From assembly GCA_031374115.1 (NCBI GenBank), contig JANMNO010000039.1, forward strand, positions 6,111 through 70,110: 64,000 nucleotides of DNA. Direction: 5' to 3'. The translations under genes were made by a program, and so were the position numbers. How positions within the stretch are numbered: the stretch's first letter is position 1; the number at the start of each line of letters is the position of its first letter. Of the stretch, positions 34,216 through 43,073 are shown in pieces. Under the pieces are notes generated by a model, which did no database searches, was not told the DNA's origin, and was given only the letters and a program-made list of their open reading frames with translations. The DNA comes from JAKFWF01 sp031374115 (GTDB lineage Bacteria > Pseudomonadota > Alphaproteobacteria > Rhizobiales > Hyphomicrobiaceae).

Positions 34216-36057
34216 TTGTCGCCTACGCTTGCGGCGTCGAACAGCTCCAGCAGCATAGTCCTGCGACAAACGATCGGTTGCCCGTCCGTGAAATCCCATC
34301 CGCTTCAAGCAGCGTTCCTGGCGGAGCCTGCAACAGGGCAGATCGAGCGCGCATCGAGCGCCCCGACGGCCGGTATTTCCGATATCGGTCTCGTCGACAT
34401 CATGTCCGCAGTCGAGGAAACGGCTTACATCTGGGACATTGCCAGCGATCGGATCGATTGGGAAAGCAATGTCACTCAGGTTCTTGGTGTGCGCACACTG
34501 GACACCATTTCATGCGGCGCGGATTTCCAGCAGCTCATCGCTGCCGAGCACCTCAATCGGCGCACGCAGGCAATTTCCGCTCAGCATAGCGTGGCTGGCA
34601 AGGCCATCCCTTACCGAATTCAATATCGCTTTATGCCTCAAGGTTTGCGCCGCGACTTCTCGATCTGGCTCGAGGATCACGGTAGCTGGTGGGCCAACGA
34701 AAACGGCGTGGCCGTTCGCGCGCGTGGCGTTATTCGGGTGATCAACGATCGCTATAAGGAAGAGCAGCGCCTTCTCCACCGCAGCGACCACGACGAACTG
34801 ACCGGCCAGCTCAATCGCATCCGTTTGACCGAGGCGCTGGACGTATCGATGAGCGAAGCAAAGGCTTCCGGCAAACCGGCCGCATTCCTCGTCGCCGCAG
34901 TAAACAATATGGCCGGCATCAACGAGGCATTTGGCTTCGACGTTGGCGACGAGATAATCACGTCGATCGGCCATGTTCTGAAAGAGAAACTACGTGCCGG
35001 CGACACGCTGGGCCGTTACTCGTCGAACAAGTTCGGCATGATCTTGAACGACTGCGCTCCCGGTGCAGTTCGCATCGCGGCCGAGCGCTTCATGAAGGCA
35101 ATTCGCGACACGCCGATACGTACGTCTGCTTGCCAACTATCGGCTACCATTTCGATTGGTGGTGTACACGTGCCAGCTCAAGCCGCGTCGGTCCACGAAG
35201 CTGCGAGTGCTGCCCTGAGTGCGCTCGACGGCGCCCGCCTGAAACGATACGATTATTTCCAATCGTTCGAGCCCAATCGAGCGCGCGACAGCACCCGCCG
35301 GCGCAACATCATGATCGCCGACGAGGTCATCACGGCATTGGACCAAGGCCGCATGCTGCTTGCCCTCCAGCCGATCGTGTCGACGATTACGCGAAAGCCG
35401 GTTCTGTACGAATGCCTCTTACGCATGGAGCAGCCCGATGGCCGCATCGTATCGGCCGGCGAGTTCATCGAGGTCGCGGAGCAATTAGGCCTGTCACGTC
35501 TGATCGACCGGCGCACCTTGGAGATGTCGGTCGCGTTCGCGAAGAAACACCCCCACGTTCACCTCTCGGTGAATGTGTCGAGCCTGACGTGCAACGATCA
35601 CGAATGGATGGCGGCGCTGCATAAGTTGACCGGTGGCCAACGCCAAATCACCGAGCGGCTGACAATCGAAATCACCGAAACAACAGCCATCAATGACATG
35701 GATCAATCGATCGCATTCGTCGACACGCTGAAGGAGATCGGCTGCCGCGTTGCCATCGACGATTTCGGCGCGGGATACACATCATTCAAGAACTTGAAGC
35801 ATCTCGCCGTCGACATGGTGAAAATCGACGGCGCGTTCGTGAAAGATCTAGCGGCCGACAAGAACGACGCGATTTTCATCAACACCATGGCGCAACTAGC
35901 CCGATCGTTCGGAATGACGACCGTTGCCGAATGGGTGGGAGACGAGGCAACCGCTCAACTCCTGGCGGACGCCGGCATCGACTACCTGCAGGGTTTCTAC
36001 TTCGGCAAACCATTGATGGTGACCGAGAAAAGCAGCCCCTTCGCGTCTGCAATCTAG
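34216..36057 (+). CDS. PAS-GGDEF-EAL protein, probable cyclic-di-GMP phosphodiesterase
   Basis: The 613-residue protein has a PAS-like sensor (about residues 60-180), a GGDEF domain (190-350) and an EAL domain (365-605). The GGDEF signature is degenerate: RYSSNKFG (SSNKF at 269-273), so cyclase activity is unlikely. The EAL site looks intact: E399 (as ECL), N453, E485 and E488, D515-D516 in IDDFGAG, K536, E572 and Q592. Net hydrolysis of cyclic-di-GMP, with the GGDEF part as a GTP or ligand sensor, is the inferred role. No membrane helix is seen. Start is uncertain: TTG at 34216 or GTG at 34288. It is convergent with phaR, the stops 1 base apart. Confidence 0.85.
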   Translation: MSPTLAASNSSSSIVLRQTIGCPSVKSHPLQAAFLAEPATGQIERASSAPTAGISDIGLVDIMSAVEETAYIWDIASDRIDWESNVTQVLGVRTLDTISCGADFQQLIAAEHLNRRTQAISAQHSVAGKAIPYRIQYRFMPQGLRRDFSIWLEDHGSWWANENGVAVRARGVIRVINDRYKEEQRLLHRSDHDELTGQLNRIRLTEALDVSMSEAKASGKPAAFLVAAVNNMAGINEAFGFDVGDEIITSIGHVLKEKLRAGDTLGRYSSNKFGMILNDCAPGAVRIAAERFMKAIRDTPIRTSACQLSATISIGGVHVPAQAASVHEAASAALSALDGARLKRYDYFQSFEPNRARDSTRRRNIMIADEVITALDQGRMLLALQPIVSTITRKPVLYECLLRMEQPDGRIVSAGEFIEVAEQLGLSRLIDRRTLEMSVAFAKKHPHVHLSVNVSSLTCNDHEWMAALHKLTGGQRQITERLTIEITETTAINDMDQSIAFVDTLKEIGCRVAIDDFGAGYTSFKNLKHLAVDMVKIDGAFVKDLAADKNDAIFINTMAQLARSFGMTTVAEWVGDEATAQLLADAGIDYLQGFYFGKPLMVTEKSSPFASAI

Positions 36058-36058
36058 C

Positions 36059-36769
36059 TCAACCGCGACCCTGTGACAGCTTTTCGATCTTCTGCTGCAT
36101 AGCCGCAAGTTCGGCTTTGAGTTCGGCCAGATCTCCAGAAGACGCTGCTGCAGTTGTCGCTGACGCTGGTGCCGCCTCCGAAACCTGCAATGGTACTGCG
36201 GCTGGCCGTGAGCCCGTTGGTCTAGCTGGCGACTCGTCTGCCTTAGCCGCCGCTCCAATCGGAATCGCCGCTGAAAACGGCGTCCACATCTTCATCGCTT
36301 GCTCGAACATCGACATGTTCTTGCGGGTCTGCTCCTGCATGGCCTCGAACGCCGTACTGCCAAATGGCGATTGAGCGAAGAACGGCGCAAACTGCGAGCG
36401 GAACCGTTCCTGCTCATTGACGAGAGTTTGTAAACTCATCTGCAAATAGCTCGGCACCATCTTGCCGATGCTGTCGTCGTAGAATCGGATCAGCTGCCGC
36501 AGGAAGGGGACCGGCAGCAGTGTATGCCCGCCGGACTTGGCTTCCTGTTCGACGATAATCTGCGTCAGCACCGCGTGCGTGAGATCGTCGCCGGTCTTCG
36601 CATCGAATACCAGGAAATCGCGATCGGATCGCACCATGGTGGCCAGATCGTCGAGCGTGACATAGGCACTCGTCTCGGTGTTATAGAGCCGCCGATTGGC
36701 ATACTTCTTAATCACCACCGCTTCGCGTTTGGGCGCGGGCGGAGCAGGTTGTGGTAGGACAGCAGTCAT
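36059..36769 (-). CDS. phaR: Polyhydroxyalkanoate synthesis repressor PhaR
   Basis: PhaR binds both DNA and nascent polyhydroxybutyrate granules and represses phasin and synthesis genes until granules form. The 236-residue protein has the diagnostic N-terminal domain IKKYANRRLYNTETSAYVTLDD and the granule-accumulation domain with LPVPFLRQLIRFYDDSIGKMVPSYLQ. The C-terminal 90 residues are Ala/Pro-rich and end in a short coiled segment LKAELAAMQQKIEKL. It is divergent from phaA, sharing a 287-base promoter region. Confidence 0.94.
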   Translation of the reverse strand: MTAVLPQPAPPAPKREAVVIKKYANRRLYNTETSAYVTLDDLATMVRSDRDFLVFDAKTGDDLTHAVLTQIIVEQEAKSGGHTLLPVPFLRQLIRFYDDSIGKMVPSYLQMSLQTLVNEQERFRSQFAPFFAQSPFGSTAFEAMQEQTRKNMSMFEQAMKMWTPFSAAIPIGAAAKADESPARPTGSRPAAVPLQVSEAAPASATTAAASSGDLAELKAELAAMQQKIEKLSQGRG

Positions 36770-36869
36770 GAGTACCGCACTTCAGTTTACAGGCGCGGCT
36801 GATGCCGCAATGCAACAATTCTATCATGAAGCGGTCCGCCCCTGCCAGATATTTGTAACCGAGCCGCGA

Positions 36870-36899
36870 TTGACTCCTTCCACAGCGCCGCCATATCTA
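36870..36899 (+). promoter_or_regulatory. Candidate sigma-70-like promoter for phaA
   Basis: TTGACT (36870-36875) and TATCTA (36894-36899) are 18 bases apart, a reasonable -35/-10 pair pointing to phaA, whose start is 158 bases downstream. It lies in the phaR-phaA divergent region where PhaR control is expected. Match by eye only. Confidence 0.3.
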
Positions 36900-37056
36900 T
36901 CACGCGCATCTGTTTCGACTCGTAATGTCGCTTTTCTTCGCGCTGAAATTTGCTACGGTCGCGATGCAAAATCGCCGCGCTCAGCGATGTCAAACCAGGC
37001 TCAGTCGAAAAAGTCCTGTTCGCGCCTCAAAAAACATCCTCCCAGGGAGATAGTCA

Positions 37057-38244
37057 ATGTCCAGTGATTCCACGACAATCGTTATTGCCAGCGCTGCACG
37101 CACACCGGTCGGTTCTTTCAGTGGTGCGCTGGCCAGCGTTCCCGCGCATGAACTCGGCAAAGTCGCCATCCAGGCTGCCATCGAACGTGCGGGCGTTAAG
37201 GCCGCCGATGTGAGCGAAGTGATCCTCGGGCAGATCCTCACCGCTGGCGCGGGTCAAAACCCAGCGCGTCAGGCGTCGATTGCAGCCGGCATTCCCATCG
37301 AGAGCCCGGCCTGGGGCATGAACCAGCTTTGCGGCTCCGGCTTACGTGCCGTGGCGCTCGGCGCCCAGCAAATCAAGGATGGATCTGCCACCATCGTCGT
37401 TGCCGGCGGCCAGGAAAGCATGAGCCAATCACCCCACTGCGCGCATCTTCGCGAAGGTACCAAGATGGGCGAAATGAAGTTCATCGACACACTGATCAAG
37501 GATGGCCTTTGGGATGCCTTCAACGGCTATCACATGGGCAACACCGCCGAGAACGTTGCCAAGCAGTTCCAGATCACCCGGGATGAGCAGGACAAGTTCG
37601 CCGTCGGCTCACAGAACAAAGCTGAGGCGGCGCGCAAGGCCGGTCGCTTCAAGGACGAAATCGCGCCGGTGACGGTCAAAGGCCGCAAGGGCGACGTCAT
37701 CGTTTCCGACGACGAGTACATCAAGGATGGCACGACGATCGAGGGCGTTTCGAAGCTTCGGCCAGCGTTCGACAAGACCGGCACCGTGACGGCTGGCAAC
37801 GCATCCGGCATTAACGATGGCGCTGCAGCCGTCGTCCTGATGACTGCCGGGGAAGCCAAGAAGCGCGGCATCACCCCGCTGGCCAGGATCGTGTCGTGGG
37901 CAAGCGTCGGCGTCGATCCAGCAGTCATGGGTACGGGCCCGATCCCGGCTTCGAAGCTGGCGCTCGAGAAAGCCGGTTGGAAGGCCTCCGATCTCGACTT
38001 GATCGAGGCCAACGAGGCATTCGCCGCTCAGGCCTGCGCCGTCAACAAAGGCCTTGGTTGGGACACGAGCAAGGTTAACGTCAACGGCGGCGCGATCGCC
38101 ATTGGTCACCCGATTGGCGCATCGGGAGCGCGCGTGTTGACGACACTCTTGTATGAAATGAAGCGTCGCGATGCCAAGAAGGGCCTCGCCACTCTATGCA
38201 TCGGCGGCGGCATGGGCGTCGCCATGTGCGTCGAACGCGATTGA
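37057..38244 (+). CDS. phaA: Acetyl-CoA acetyltransferase (beta-ketothiolase)
   Basis: This thiolase condenses two acetyl-CoA to acetoacetyl-CoA, the entry to polyhydroxybutyrate synthesis, and can also run in reverse. The 395-residue protein has the nucleophile Cys92 in NQLCGSGLRAV, the signature VNVNGGAIAIGHPIGASGAR with the catalytic His, and the second Cys in TLCIGGGMG. GGGAG precedes the ATG. The adjacent phaR supports the storage role. The usual partner phaB (acetoacetyl-CoA reductase) is not downstream; a terminator and a convergent mttB-type gene follow. Confidence 0.94.
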   Translation: MSSDSTTIVIASAARTPVGSFSGALASVPAHELGKVAIQAAIERAGVKAADVSEVILGQILTAGAGQNPARQASIAAGIPIESPAWGMNQLCGSGLRAVALGAQQIKDGSATIVVAGGQESMSQSPHCAHLREGTKMGEMKFIDTLIKDGLWDAFNGYHMGNTAENVAKQFQITRDEQDKFAVGSQNKAEAARKAGRFKDEIAPVTVKGRKGDVIVSDDEYIKDGTTIEGVSKLRPAFDKTGTVTAGNASGINDGAAAVVLMTAGEAKKRGITPLARIVSWASVGVDPAVMGTGPIPASKLALEKAGWKASDLDLIEANEAFAAQACAVNKGLGWDTSKVNVNGGAIAIGHPIGASGARVLTTLLYEMKRRDAKKGLATLCIGGGMGVAMCVERD

Positions 38245-38314
38245 GAATGGCGGCTGGCTTCGCGCATGCGGGGCCGGTCGGCGCCTAGATGCAGGTTGGG
38301 TCAGTGTTGTTTGG

Positions 38315-38333
38315 GGGGACTGATGATCTCCCC
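38315..38333. terminator. Hairpin between convergent phaA and mttB-type genes
   Basis: GGGGA (38315-38319) and TCCCC (38329-38333) with a 9-base loop, closed further out by CAGTG (38302-38306) and CACTG (38333-38337). It lies midway between the two stops and could serve both. Confidence 0.4.
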
Positions 38334-38363
38334 ACTGGGCAATTGTGCGGAGAAATCCGGCTC

Positions 38364-39935
38364 TCAAAAATCCGTTTTGACGCCGCCTTCGGTCTTGCGG
38401 CGCGCGACGAAGGCGTCGAGTTCGGCTTCGACGGCTAAGTCCATTGGCGGGCGTTCGTAACGGGCGAGGGTATCTTTCCACACCGCATTCGCCTTTTGCA
38501 TCGCGGTCGGCGAGCCTGCTTCGGCCCAACTCTCGAAGTTGCGCCAGTCGGACAAAAGCGGCGCATAGAATGCGTTCTGGTAACGGGCTTGTGTGTGCGC
38601 TGCGCCGAAATAGTGACCGCCGGGGCCGACCTCGCGCATGGCATCGAGGCCGAGTGCATCCGCCGACACGTCGAGCGGTTCGAGGAATTCAGCCACCATC
38701 TGCAGCAGATCGATATCGACGATGGACTTCTCGAACGAAGCGGTGAGCCCTCCCTCCATCCAACCGGCGGAATGTAACACGAAGTTGCCGCCACCCATGA
38801 TCGCACCCCACAGAGAAAACACGCTTTCCCACGCGGCTTGTGCATCGACGGTGTTGGCCGCGCAGGTGTTCGACGTGCGATAGGGAAGATTGTATCGGCG
38901 CGCCAATTGCCCGCCAACGAATTGCGCCTTCATGTACTCCGGAGTGCCGAACGCGGGTGCGCCCGACTTCATATCAACGTTCGAAGTGAAACCGCCGTAG
39001 ACGACGGGAGCACCTGGCTTCACGATTTGCGTGAAGGCGATGCCGGCCAGCGCCTCGGCGTTCTGCTGTGTCAGCGCTCCTGCGATCGTCACGGGCGCCA
39101 TCGCGCCGGCGAGGGTGAACGGTGTCATGATGATCACTTGGCCGCGCGCGCTCATCTCCATAATGCCGGTCAGCATCGGTGCATCGAGCCGCAACGGTGA
39201 CGACGAGTTGATCACGGAAATCAGCGACGGCTCGCGATCGAGTTGTTCATTGGTAGCGCCGCGAGCGATGCGTGTGATTTCAATCGCATCGCGATTTCGC
39301 ATGCGCCCCAGGGAGTAGGCATGAAACGCCTTGTCGGTCAGCTTCGCGATATCGGCTAGGCAATCGAGATGCCTTACGGAGGCGTGGATATCAACCGGCT
39401 CCACCGGGTAGCCACCTGTCATATGGATGATGTTGTGGCTTTGTGCGAGGCGAAGCAAATTCTGGAAGTCGGTGCGATTTCCCGGCCGGCGGCCGTTGTC
39501 GAGATCCGACGCATTCGGAGTGCTGGCGACTTGCGCGAAGATCACCGCATCGCCACCGAAGTGAAGATCGTGCGCCGGGTTGCGCGCATGCAACTTGAAC
39601 TGCGATGGCGCGGTCTTGATCATCTCCAGGATGAAGCCGCGGTCGAACCGCACACGCTCGCTGCCATCGCGGACGTCGGCGCCGGTGGATTTCAATAGCG
39701 CACGCGCATCGGGGTCGAGGAAATCCATGCCGATTTCTTCGAGTACCGTTAGCGATGCGAGGTGGATCGCTTCAAGTTCGTCGGACGATACGATTTCGAC
39801 CGGCGGAAAGCGGCGGCGCGGCTGGCGAAACGGTTTCTGGATCGGGCCCGATGCTTCGGCTCGGCCACTGCGCCCGGCTCTGCCGCCGCGCCGCTCGCGC
39901 TTGGCATCCGGAGGTGTCGCACGATCGTCGCTCAT
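38364..39935 (-). CDS. MttB-family (trimethylamine/quaternary amine) methyltransferase
   Basis: The 523-residue protein belongs to the MttB family, whose members transfer a methyl group from a methylated amine to a corrinoid protein. Non-pyrrolysine members act on quaternary amines such as glycine betaine. Seen here: an Arg/Gly-rich basic N-terminal tail (residues 1-45), then SSDELEAIHLASLTVLEEIGMDF and barrel segments such as MTGGYPVEPVDIHASVRHLD, and GGNFVLHSAGWMEGGLTASFEK with the His-Ser region usual in the family. No in-frame TAG (pyrrolysine) was needed to read it. No corrinoid protein gene is nearby. It is divergent from the M24 protein gene with a 72-base gap, suggesting joint control. 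Substrate unknown. Confidence 0.85.
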   Translation of the reverse strand: MSDDRATPPDAKRERRGGRAGRSGRAEASGPIQKPFRQPRRRFPPVEIVSSDELEAIHLASLTVLEEIGMDFLDPDARALLKSTGADVRDGSERVRFDRGFILEMIKTAPSQFKLHARNPAHDLHFGGDAVIFAQVASTPNASDLDNGRRPGNRTDFQNLLRLAQSHNIIHMTGGYPVEPVDIHASVRHLDCLADIAKLTDKAFHAYSLGRMRNRDAIEITRIARGATNEQLDREPSLISVINSSSPLRLDAPMLTGIMEMSARGQVIIMTPFTLAGAMAPVTIAGALTQQNAEALAGIAFTQIVKPGAPVVYGGFTSNVDMKSGAPAFGTPEYMKAQFVGGQLARRYNLPYRTSNTCAANTVDAQAAWESVFSLWGAIMGGGNFVLHSAGWMEGGLTASFEKSIVDIDLLQMVAEFLEPLDVSADALGLDAMREVGPGGHYFGAAHTQARYQNAFYAPLLSDWRNFESWAEAGSPTAMQKANAVWKDTLARYERPPMDLAVEAELDAFVARRKTEGGVKTDF

Positions 39936-40007
39936 TGTTCACGGCCTTTTTGCGTTTCACTCGACATCAGCGCTTCGGCTTGCGAGTGTCAATGAAAGCA
40001 ATCAAGC

Positions 40008-41174
40008 ATGAGCGAGTTGACCATGCCGATCCACTTCACCGCCGCTGAGCTCGAGGCCCGCCGCGCTGTTGCCACCGCCGGGATGAAGCGGCGCGGGCTC
40101 GATGCCCTGCTGATGTTCCGGCAGGAGAGCATGTTTTATCTGACTGGCTACGACACGTTCGGCTACGTTTTTTTTCAGTCGATCGTCCTGAACGCCGATG
40201 GCCGCATGACGCTGCTGACCCGATCGGCCGATCAGCGGCAGGCAAAGTTCACGTCGGTTGTGGACGATGTAAGGGTCTGGGTCGATCGTGAGGGGTCGAA
40301 TCCGGCGGAAGATCTAAAAGCAATCCTGATCGAGCATGGCCTGAAGGGTAAAAAGCTCGGCGTCGAATACGACTCCTACGGGCTGACCGCGCGCAACGGC
40401 AAACGGCTCGACGCAGCGATGCAAGGCTTTGCGACCTTGGAGGATGCTTCCGACCTCGTGACCAAGCAGCGCCTCATCAAGAGTGTCGCTGAGATCACCT
40501 ATGTTCGCCGCGCTGCGGAACTTGCCGACAAGGCGTGGAATGCGGCTGTCGAAACAGCCAAGCCCGGCACATTCGAGGGCGACATTCTGGCAGCGATGCA
40601 CGGCGAGATATTTCGCGGTGGCGGCGATGATCCCGGCAACGAATTCATCATCGGGTCCGGTCCCGGCGCGCTGATGTGCCGATACTTTACCGGGCGGCGC
40701 CATCTCGACGTCAACGATCAGCTGACGCTGGAATGGGCCGGCACCTATCGGCACTATCATTCGGCACTGATGCGCACTTTGCGAATTGGTAAACCGCCGG
40801 CGCGTCAGCTCGAGTTATGGAAAGCGGCGCAAGATGCGCTCCTTGCCTGCGAGGCTGCTCTCAAGCCCGGTAAGGCGGTGGGCGAAGTGTTCGAAGCGCA
40901 CGCGAAATCGCTCGATGCAGCCGGGCTATCGTCAGCGCGGCTGAATGCTTGCGGCTACTCGCTGGGCACGACCTATGCACCGAACTGGATGGATTGGCCG
41001 ATGCTGTTTAAGGACAATCCGATAATTGCGGCGCCTGGGATGGTGTTTTTCATTCACATGATCATATTCGACGACAACACCGGCCTCGCGGCAACGTTGG
41101 GCCGAACCAGCCTTGTAACCGAAAAGGGCTCTGAAGCGTTGTCGAAAGCCAGCCTGGAATTCGTGGTGAAATGA
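40008..41174 (+). CDS. M24-fold hydrolase without metal ligands (creatinase/ectoine-hydrolase-like)
   Basis: The 388-residue protein has the pita-bread fold of M24 (creatinase/aminopeptidase P): an N-terminal domain with FYLTGYDTFGYVF, then the catalytic domain. The five metal ligands of aminopeptidases are not conserved: LEWAGTYRHYHSALMRT has Glu and Ala where two Asp are expected, ACGYSLG lacks the His, and the two Glu positions are His and Leu. This pattern recalls creatinase and ectoine hydrolase (DoeA), which cut C-N bonds without metal, including a GYS-GL-Y-P-W-like stretch (GYSLGTTYAPNW). A hydrolase for a small methylated nitrogen compound is inferred. ATG at 40023 is an alternative start. 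It is divergent from the MttB gene. Confidence 0.82.
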   Translation: MSELTMPIHFTAAELEARRAVATAGMKRRGLDALLMFRQESMFYLTGYDTFGYVFFQSIVLNADGRMTLLTRSADQRQAKFTSVVDDVRVWVDREGSNPAEDLKAILIEHGLKGKKLGVEYDSYGLTARNGKRLDAAMQGFATLEDASDLVTKQRLIKSVAEITYVRRAAELADKAWNAAVETAKPGTFEGDILAAMHGEIFRGGGDDPGNEFIIGSGPGALMCRYFTGRRHLDVNDQLTLEWAGTYRHYHSALMRTLRIGKPPARQLELWKAAQDALLACEAALKPGKAVGEVFEAHAKSLDAAGLSSARLNACGYSLGTTYAPNWMDWPMLFKDNPIIAAPGMVFFIHMIIFDDNTGLAATLGRTSLVTEKGSEALSKASLEFVVK

Positions 41175-41187
41175 GACCCGTGGTGTC

Positions 41188-42408
41188 ATGACGAAATCGC
41201 GCATTCTACTTATCATTGGTGGCGGCATCGCTGCCTATAAATGTCTCGATCTGATCCGGCGGCTGCGCGAGCGTGGCAGTAGCGTCCGCGTGGTCATGAC
41301 CAAAGCTGCAGCCGAATTTGTGACGCCACTAGCAGTCGGCGCACTGACCAACGATCGGGTGTTCTGCGATCTGTTCGATTTGAACGACGAACGCGAGATC
41401 GGCCACATTCGATTGTCGCGAGAGGCAGACCTGATCGTCGTCGCGCCCGCCACCGCCGATCTGCTGGCGAAGATGGCGGGAGGGCACGCCCACGATCTTG
41501 CGACATCCGTATTGATGGCAACGGACAAGCCGGTGCTTGTCGCGCCGGCGATGAACCCGCGCATGTGGGACCATCCGGCAACCAAGCGCAATGTAGCGAC
41601 GCTGCAAAGCGATGGCATCGCGTTCGTTGGCCCAAACGCCGGCGAAATGGCGGAGCGGGGTGAGGCTGGCGCCGGACGCCTGGCTGAAGTTCCGGAAATC
41701 ATTGCGGCGATCGAACAGCTACTCGTTATGCCGCGCAAAGGTCCACTGAGCGGATCTCGCGTGCTCGTCACGGCCGGTCCAACGCACGAGCCGATCGACC
41801 CGGTGCGCTATATTGTCAATCGTTCTTCTGGCAAGCAGGGCTATGCGGTCGCTGCCGCCGCGCGAGCGCTCGGTGCCGACGTCATGCTGGTATCAGGCCC
41901 CGTAGGTTTACCCGACCCCATAGGGGTTGCTGTCATCCGCGTTGAAACGGCAGCGCAGATGCTGACCGCCGTTCAAGCCGCTCCGCACGCAGACGTTGGA
42001 ATTTTCGCCGCTGCAGTTGCGGATTGGCGCGTGGAGACGGCATCGGATGAAAAGATCAAGAAAGGTGCGGGCGGGCCGCCGCAGCTGTTGCTGACCGAGA
42101 ACCCGGATATTCTCAAGACAATGTCCAAGCGAACGCCACAGCGTCCAACGCTCGTGATCGGATTCGCCGCCGAAACCGAGAGCGTGATTGAGCACGCGAT
42201 CAAGAAGCGCAAGGCGAAAGGCTGCGACTGGATCGTCGCCAACGACGTTTCGCACGAAACCGGCATAATGGGGGGTGATCGCAACACCGTTCACTTGATC
42301 ACTGCGGATGGAGTCGAGAGTTGGCCCGGCATGAGCAAAACCGAGGTCGCGAGCCGGCTCGTCGGACTTGCGGCCGAATATCTCGCGCGTACACAGGTCG
42401 AAGTTTGA
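41188..42408 (+). CDS. coaBC: Bifunctional phosphopantothenoylcysteine decarboxylase/synthase
   Basis: CoaBC makes phosphopantothenoylcysteine and then decarboxylates it to phosphopantetheine, a flavoprotein step of coenzyme A synthesis. The 406-residue protein has the CoaC part with GHIRLSREADLIVVAPATAD (catalytic His) and the signature APAMNPRMW, and the CoaB part beginning near residue 187 with VLVTAGPTHEPIDPVRYI and NRSSGKQGYAVA, then IKK and FAAETE. Length is typical. It follows the M24 gene by 13 bases and dut begins 1 base after its stop. Confidence 0.95.
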   Translation: MTKSRILLIIGGGIAAYKCLDLIRRLRERGSSVRVVMTKAAAEFVTPLAVGALTNDRVFCDLFDLNDEREIGHIRLSREADLIVVAPATADLLAKMAGGHAHDLATSVLMATDKPVLVAPAMNPRMWDHPATKRNVATLQSDGIAFVGPNAGEMAERGEAGAGRLAEVPEIIAAIEQLLVMPRKGPLSGSRVLVTAGPTHEPIDPVRYIVNRSSGKQGYAVAAAARALGADVMLVSGPVGLPDPIGVAVIRVETAAQMLTAVQAAPHADVGIFAAAVADWRVETASDEKIKKGAGGPPQLLLTENPDILKTMSKRTPQRPTLVIGFAAETESVIEHAIKKRKAKGCDWIVANDVSHETGIMGGDRNTVHLITADGVESWPGMSKTEVASRLVGLAAEYLARTQVEV

Positions 42409-42409
42409 G

Positions 42410-42946
42410 ATGGTAGCGAAACCAAAACCCGCGCCGCTTGCTATAGAGGTGGTGCGCCTGCCGCACGGTCAAAATCTTCCGTTGCCGGCATACCAGAGCA
42501 AAGGTGCAGCGGGCATGGATTTGCACGCTGCGGTTCCCAATGAAACACCCTTGACGCTCGATCCATGCGACCGCGCGCTAGTGCCCACTGGTTTGGTCAT
42601 GCAGTTGCCTGCCGGATATGAAGCCCAGGTTCGTCCCCGGTCAGGGCTCGCTTTCAAAAACGGTGTGACGGTGTTGAATAGCCCAGGGACGATCGACAGC
42701 GATTATCGCGGCGAAGTGCAGGTGCTGCTGATCAATCTTGGCCGGGAGTCGTTCGAGATCACGCGCGGCATGCGCATTGCGCAGCTGGTCGTCGCACAGG
42801 TGAGCCGTGTGGCGATCTTGGAAGGAAAAACGGTAACGGTTACGCGGCGCGGCGCCGGTGGATTTGGCTCAACGGGCGTGGTAACGGCGAAAAAGAGCAA
42901 ACGCGTCCCCGTGGCGAGGAAATCTCGCAACGCTCGTCCCGATTAG
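42410..42946 (+). CDS. dut: dUTP diphosphatase
   Basis: Dut hydrolyses dUTP to dUMP, preventing uracil incorporation and feeding thymidylate synthesis. The 178-residue trimeric-type enzyme has all five motifs: AAGMDLHAA, PRSGLAFKNG, NSPGTIDSDYRGEV with the catalytic Asp, MRIAQLVVAQ and the P-loop-like GAGGFGSTG. A basic extension (AKKSKRVPVARKSRNARPD) follows the last motif and is unusual in length. The ATG at 42410 lies 1 base after the coaBC stop; coaBC-dut coupling is common in bacteria. Confidence 0.95.
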   Translation: MVAKPKPAPLAIEVVRLPHGQNLPLPAYQSKGAAGMDLHAAVPNETPLTLDPCDRALVPTGLVMQLPAGYEAQVRPRSGLAFKNGVTVLNSPGTIDSDYRGEVQVLLINLGRESFEITRGMRIAQLVVAQVSRVAILEGKTVTVTRRGAGGFGSTGVVTAKKSKRVPVARKSRNARPD

Positions 42947-43073
42947 TCAGGTTGACGGCGCGAATGTTGTTTGCTCCCATTCGTTGGCGGAAAGGCTGTT
43001 CGTTCCGACGACTTGCGTTTCCCTGAAGAGCACATGATGTAGTCCGTACAAATCTGTAGAAGGAATAGCGCGG

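Noticed and set aside
42947..43073. Riboswitch before cysK
   Set aside because: No SAM, cobalamin or other conserved riboswitch core could be found by eye. The mttB-M24 gap (72 bases) is too short for one.
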